Below are positions 31,255-35,153 of a stretch of 35,153 nucleotides of DNA, piece after piece (position 1 is the stretch's first letter; every line of letters begins with the position of its first letter). Under the pieces are notes generated by a model. It searched no databases, had not been told where the DNA came from, and saw only the letters and a program-made list of their open reading frames with translations. The position numbers and the translations under genes were made by a program. This stretch comes from Paraphysomonas bandaiensis (Eukaryota; Chrysophyceae). The stretch is taken from positions 1 to 35,153 of the forward strand of contig CBFFRP010000306.1 in the NCBI GenBank assembly GCA_965644295.1, given 5' to 3'.

Positions 31255-33120
31255 CTATGCCAATCCAGTTAAGGTAACAGACTTCCCGGAGTACTGTAGA
31301 CCTTGATCGATAGTGCCTTTGAGGTACCTAAGTATGTTTAATGCGACTTTGCATGTAGTTAGATTTGGATTAGTACTGAAACGAGCAAGGGTGTTTACAG
31401 CATATGCAATATCAGGTCTAGTGTACACAGCAATATACATAAGTGAACCTATGAGCTCCTTGTAAGGAAAATTTTGGACAAATTCTTGATTTTCTTGGGA
31501 TAGTTGTTTCTTTTCGAGAATGTCTATATGAAAATTTGTTGTCATGGGGTGACTACTACGTGGCTTGCAATCTTCCATGTTGAATCTGCGGAGTAGGTTC
31601 CGTATGTATTGAGATTGATTTAGTGTCGTAGCTCGATTCTGTATAATATCCTGTTTGACGAATATGCCGAGGTAGTAATCTAGGAGGCCGAGATCATGAA
31701 TGTCGAATTTTTCAGCTAACGAATTCTTGATTTGGATTATGTCAGTCCTACTTTTAGCGGCGATAATGATGTTTTCGACGTAAACTGCCAGAATTATGGG
31801 TCGACCATTGATTGATTTCGTGAATATGCACGGGTCGGACACTAATCTGGTAAAACCACAGTCTAACAAATAATTAGTACAACATTTATACCAATTTAAC
31901 CTGGACTGTTTGAGTCCGTATATACTCTTTAGAAGTCTGAGGACTTTACCGTTTGGAACATTGAGACCAGCGGGTGGATATACATGTAAATTTCCTCTTG
32001 GAGGTCTGCATTGATGTAAGCAGTGGAGAAATCTACCTGGTGAAGCTCCAACCCAAGTATAGTTGCTAGTGCTATGACTGTTCTCATTGATGTGGCCTTT
32101 GCAACTGGGCTGTAGGTTTCGTTGTAGTCTTTACCCTCGACCTGGGAGAAAATTTGAGCCACTAACCTCGCCTTGAAGGTAACCTCATCTCGCTTGACCT
32201 TTACCCTAAACACGAATTTTCCCCTTATGATGTTGGAATTTGCTGGTGGTGTCGTTATCCTTCAACAGCCTTTGCTCTCTAGAGACTTGATTTCTTTGTT
32301 GATGGCTCTCAGCCATTGTTCCTTGTACCTGCCTGATAGTGCCTCACCAACATTGTTAAGTGTGTTAGTAGGTACATCATTGCTACATGTGTCATTTGCA
32401 TGCATAATGATGTCAACATCATTCATGTATAATGTTCTGTAACTATCATGTTTATCAGGTGTTTTGTGGTTGTACAGATATCTTTTATCAACATCACAGT
32501 GGTATATATTGTCACCGAATTTGTGTACATTCATGATTACCCTTTTTCTAGTCTGCCTCTTGCTGTGGAGACTTTTCTTTACGCAACGGCTCACCTTGTG
32601 ACAGTGGGGTGTCCTTACACCCGTAATTGTGCCATCCGGGCTTTGCCAGCTCCTGTCACCCTGGGAATTCACAGTCTTGATAGCTCGTTTGACCTTACGA
32701 GCAGGGTGATCACGCTTGTTGTCACCCCGTGCCTCCTTCGGCACTGTATTCCGCTGAGCTTCTGCTGTGCGGCGAGGCCTTGCCTCTTTTTCATTTGAGT
32801 AGGGTCCTCTCAAATGGCTGTGACTCCCGCGCCGTGTGGCGTCATGACGGCTATCGGTTGAACTGCCCCTCCCTGGAGCTGTTCCTTCCACGGGGCATCC
32901 TGGTTCCTCTTGCGGGGGTGATACCGCGTTCTGATAACTAAAGTGCTCGGCGGTGTATCTTTCGATGTCCGCAGCGTGTATTGGGTCATTTAACTCGATG
33001 ACCCGCCCTTCATTTCTCGTGGGGCCAATCCTCTGTAAGCAGCCACGTGGCCTTTGATGACTGTGATTCTTGTCGTGATGTATTGGAGGCCATCCTGTGG
33101 ATCTGTGTGGGTCATTCCAA
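31255..33120 (-). pseudogene. Ty1/copia Pol remnant (integrase-RT linker and reverse transcriptase)
   Basis: Minus strand, three blocks. 33120-32262: a linker with KGHVAAYRGLAPR (in a shifted frame) and EALSGRYKEQWLRAINKEI, the start of the RVT_2 domain. 32213-31929: RT with FKARLVAQ, YNETYSPVAK and DFSTAYINADLQEEIYM. 31869-31255: RT palm and thumb with YVENII in place of the YVDD box, KFDIHDLGLLDYYLGI, and RPDIAYAVNTLARF. A TGA (32264-32262) sits where this family has Trp after KGC, and a one-base shift falls near 31975. The match ends at the start of RNase H. No LTRs were found. Confidence 0.88.
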
Positions 33121-33598
33121 CGAGGTACACACAGAGAACAAATACGATGAACGAAAAATCAAGTTTTTCTTATCCTCTCTTCCATTAGCAAGCTAATATA
33201 ACGCCCTCTGTAAACAGGGCTTAAAGCTATAAAATAACTTAAATATATAAAGTTAATATAATATTTAAAAAGTAATAAATTAAAAAACAAATTTAAAAAA
33301 TATACTATAAAATATACTTAAAATTCAAAAAGTAATAAAGAACCTTAATATTTTATAGTATATTTTTGAGTATATTTTTAGAAATTTTTAATAATTTTTT
33401 TTATAAAAGACGTATGATAATAGAATAAATATACTAATTACTATACTCAAAAATAAACTTATTAGTAGACGAAGTAATAAAGCGGACTAGTCGTAGTTGC
33501 TGGAAAGATATAAGGTAAGGGTTAGTGATAGTCATCGTAGTAGTTGCAAGCAAAAAATAAATTTTCAAAATAATTTTCATTGTTTAACTCATGAATAC

Positions 33599-33725
33599 TT
33601 TTCAAAATAATTTATCAAAAATATTTATTCTATTCAAAATATTTTTTCAAAATAATTTATCAAAAATATTTATTCTATTCAAAATATTTTTTCAAAATAA
33701 TTTATTCTATTCAAAATAATTTTTA
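33599..33725. repeat. 45-bp AT-rich tandem repeat, ~2.8 copies
   Basis: TTCAAAATAATTTAT starts at 33601, 33646 and 33691; the third copy lacks the middle part. Confidence 0.75.
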
Positions 33726-33890
33726 CGTTATTACCAATTAAAAAATTATTAAAAAGCAAAATGGTTTAAAGAGATAATTTTAAAAAGGCCATGAAAGATG
33801 TCAAAAAGAAAAAACGGATGAAGGTTAATAAATAGTTGAATACACACACGCAACAAACAATAAACAAAATAGTTTTAAAAAATCGGCTCC

Positions 33891-33914
33891 TTTCTTTAAA
33901 GTATGATAAAGAAA
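33891..33914. terminator. hairpin after the discoidin-like gene
   Basis: TTTCTTTA (33891-33898) pairs with TAAAGAAA (33907-33914) across an 8-nt loop, ten bases beyond the minus-strand stop. Mimivirus-like viruses end transcripts at such hairpins; the role here is inferred. Confidence 0.4.
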
Positions 33915-33923
33915 TGCTTGAAC

Positions 33924-34721
33924 TTATTCAGTTGTTGAATCTAAACTCCATGTATCACCTGTCAATCTAAAATTGATAGTGTTAAACATAATATAACCTG
34001 CTGAGGCAATAACAATTCTTATAATTGAATATCTTTTAGTTGTTGTGACTGCTTCAGTAAATAAAGTTGAATCTTGTGTTCCTGGAAATGCTACATCATC
34101 AATATAATTCCAAGTTGTGCCATCATCAGATCCTAATATATAGCATGCTTTCATTGTTCTCTCTTGTGATGTGCTTCTTTCTTGAGTTGATATAGATGTT
34201 AAACGAATTTTATAAGGCAATTGAACTTGAACCCATTCACCATCTATTGATTGAGATGTATCATATGTAGTTGAAAAATAATGATCTGTTCCATTACTAC
34301 CGATGTAATTACCTGTTGTGCCGTCATAAGCTTCACCAGAAGGCATGGAATAAAAAACGCCATCTCTGTAATTATCAATACCATTTGGTCCGCTGTTATA
34401 TCTGTTATTACCCCAGAATGTATCATCACTATCATCAAATAATAAGTTACATGAATTTAAAGGGTCAGCTGTTCTATATCGGCCGTATGAAGAACAAATT
34501 AAGTTATAATCTCCATTAGCGTAAGCAGTTGAACCACTTCCACCAGAATAAGACTTAGTTATATGAGTATCAAAAACATCCTGGCCATTAAATACGGATG
34601 GTAATCCTGTGAATGATGTCGGAAATGTAATATTACTTTGGTATTGTGTATTTGTATTACCTTGGACGACATTATATTTGTTAATGTGATTAGCAATATT
34701 AATAATAGAACTTAGTGACAT
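33924..34721 (-). CDS. discoidin (F5/8 type C)-like virus-type surface protein
   Basis: 265 residues, intronless, ATG at 34721, TAA at 33924. It is rich in Asn, Ser, Thr, Gly and Tyr, without signal peptide or membrane segment. From ~residue 85 the order resembles the galactose-binding/discoidin fold: a tract with FDDSDDTFW, then GEWVQVQLPYKI (161-172), LTSISTQERS, and YILGSDDGTTWNYID (194-208) near the end of the sandwich. Such domains in giant viruses occur in virion surface or fiber proteins that bind glycans. It is divergently transcribed from the next gene across a 72-bp AT-rich gap. Function is inferred from the fold pattern. Confidence 0.65.
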   Translation of the reverse strand: MSLSSIINIANHINKYNVVQGNTNTQYQSNITFPTSFTGLPSVFNGQDVFDTHITKSYSGGSGSTAYANGDYNLICSSYGRYRTADPLNSCNLLFDDSDDTFWGNNRYNSGPNGIDNYRDGVFYSMPSGEAYDGTTGNYIGSNGTDHYFSTTYDTSQSIDGEWVQVQLPYKIRLTSISTQERSTSQERTMKACYILGSDDGTTWNYIDDVAFPGTQDSTLFTEAVTTTKRYSIIRIVIASAGYIMFNTINFRLTGDTWSLDSTTE

Positions 34722-34793
34722 ATATATATTGATGTTATAAAATATTTTGTAATTTTTACATTAAATAATTATATAGTATAAATATATATAATC

Positions 34794-35153
34794 ATGAGTA
34801 TTTACCCCAAACCGAAACCATCAAATGGAGTATTTAACCCTTCAAATTACACATATATAAAAGATAGCATTGTTGACGTTGATCTTACAGGTTATATTCA
34901 AAAGAGTGGAGATGTAATGAGTGGAACTCTAGTTTTACCATCATTGAATTTATATGGAGATGGACAATTATTGTTTAATGACAATTCAATACAAACAACG
35001 GCAATGACAGACAATTTAAAAACAGACATTGAAAACACCAAAACAAAAACAACAAATATTACTTATGATGGAACAAATACAGAAATATCAGGAAGTGTTG
35101 AAGTATCAAAAATAATATTTCCAAATCTAAGTGAACAAACAGTTGTAATCTTT
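34794..35153 (+). CDS. fiber-like virus-type protein, 5' part (runs off window)
   Basis: 120 codons from ATG at 34794, open to the end of the window. After a Pro-rich start (YPKPKPSNGVFNPSNY) comes a module with IQKSGDVMSGTLVLPSLNLYGDG. This is the 'K-S-G-D-x-M-x-G-x-L' pattern typical of phage and giant-virus fiber shafts, and it is followed by repeated short beta-strand segments. Protein length is unknown. Pairing with the discoidin-like neighbour suggests a virion-surface gene pair. Confidence 0.65.
   Translation, partial: MSIYPKPKPSNGVFNPSNYTYIKDSIVDVDLTGYIQKSGDVMSGTLVLPSLNLYGDGQLLFNDNSIQTTAMTDNLKTDIENTKTKTTNITYDGTNTEISGSVEVSKIIFPNLSEQTVVIF

Larger units (their letters stand above)
33121..33923. 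other. AT-rich non-coding stretch with repeats
   Basis: Base composition drops sharply after about 33195. It holds a small GCCCT/AGGGC hairpin (33203-33220), a longer AT hairpin (near 33300-33370: ACTATAAAATATACT against AGTATATTTTATAGT-like sequence) and a 45-bp tandem repeat at 33599-33725. A few codons at 33790-33835 (MKDVKKKKRMKVNK) could be a gene end, but I do not call it. Confidence 0.45.
33195..35153. other. giant-virus-like segment (endogenous or contaminating)
   Basis: The composition becomes extremely AT-rich, introns vanish, and two genes are packed head to head 72 bp apart. Their style (discoidin-like and fiber-like proteins rich in Asn, Thr and Ser) resembles large DNA viruses of protists. 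There is no hallmark gene (capsid, polymerase, packaging ATPase) in view, so the assignment is by resemblance only. Confidence 0.55.

Noticed and set aside
32262-32264. UGA as a sense codon (Trp) in this organism
   Set aside because: The copia TGA does fall at a Trp position, but the gypsy TGA at 23050 does not look like Trp, both elements carry other lesions, and the intact cellular genes give no in-frame UGA to support recoding.
33750-33840. Small lysine-rich open frame in the AT-rich block
   Set aside because: Fourteen codons after an in-frame stop; composition is explained by A-rich DNA.
34244-34519. Open frames within the discoidin-like gene on both strands
   Set aside because: Shadows of the 265-residue gene.

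Overview
This is a eukaryotic (protist-type) window. Genes are split by very short GT-AG introns (50-61 nt where measured). There is a tRNA gene, long TATG microsatellites, and several classes of eukaryotic transposon. A 7TM receptor fused to a TKL-type kinase, and a Ty3/gypsy element with an IFDN reverse-transcriptase motif, would fit a stramenopile or related microbial eukaryote. This lineage call is inference; the sequence alone does not settle it.

Layout. 1-3479: an IS630/Tc1/mariner-superfamily transposon with 200-bp terminal inverted repeats (TIRs), a DDE transposase and a convergent second gene of unknown function. 3877-6619: a seven-exon gene for a 7TM-TKL kinase. 6620-10600: gene-poor DNA with a CTAGTCAC motif cluster and a 1.9-kb element with ~320-bp inverted arms. 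10638-12336: a three-exon MFS transporter on the minus strand. 12551-15183: microsatellites, small hairpins and a decayed tyrosine-recombinase (Crypton-like) gene. 15367-16222: a complete five-exon VAMP7-type R-SNARE. 16500-19800: repeat debris, including a Tudor-like fragment, a copia RNase H tail, tRNA-Gly(CCC) and an old gypsy Pol tail. 20047-30994: a 303-codon gene cut in its first exon by a 9.9-kb Ty3/gypsy element with 1016-bp LTRs. That element is itself cut in its 5' LTR by a 1.36-kb TIR transposon with a 3-bp target duplication. 31255-33120: a decayed copia Pol. 33195-35153: very AT-rich DNA with two divergent intronless genes resembling structural/fiber-type genes of giant DNA viruses.

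How it works together. Three intact-looking cellular genes (kinase, MFS transporter, SNARE) sit as islands in a transposon-rich neighbourhood. The insertion order at the right can be read directly: gene, then gypsy element, then DNA transposon. The virus-like block abuts copia debris and runs off the window, so its extent and integration state are unknown.

Most notable: the two-gene mariner-type element, the precisely datable nested insertion with an in-frame ancestral gene, the gypsy element's odd features (UGA between gag and pol, CCCH finger in Gag, TG...TA LTR ends, no obvious tRNA primer site), and the giant-virus-like segment.
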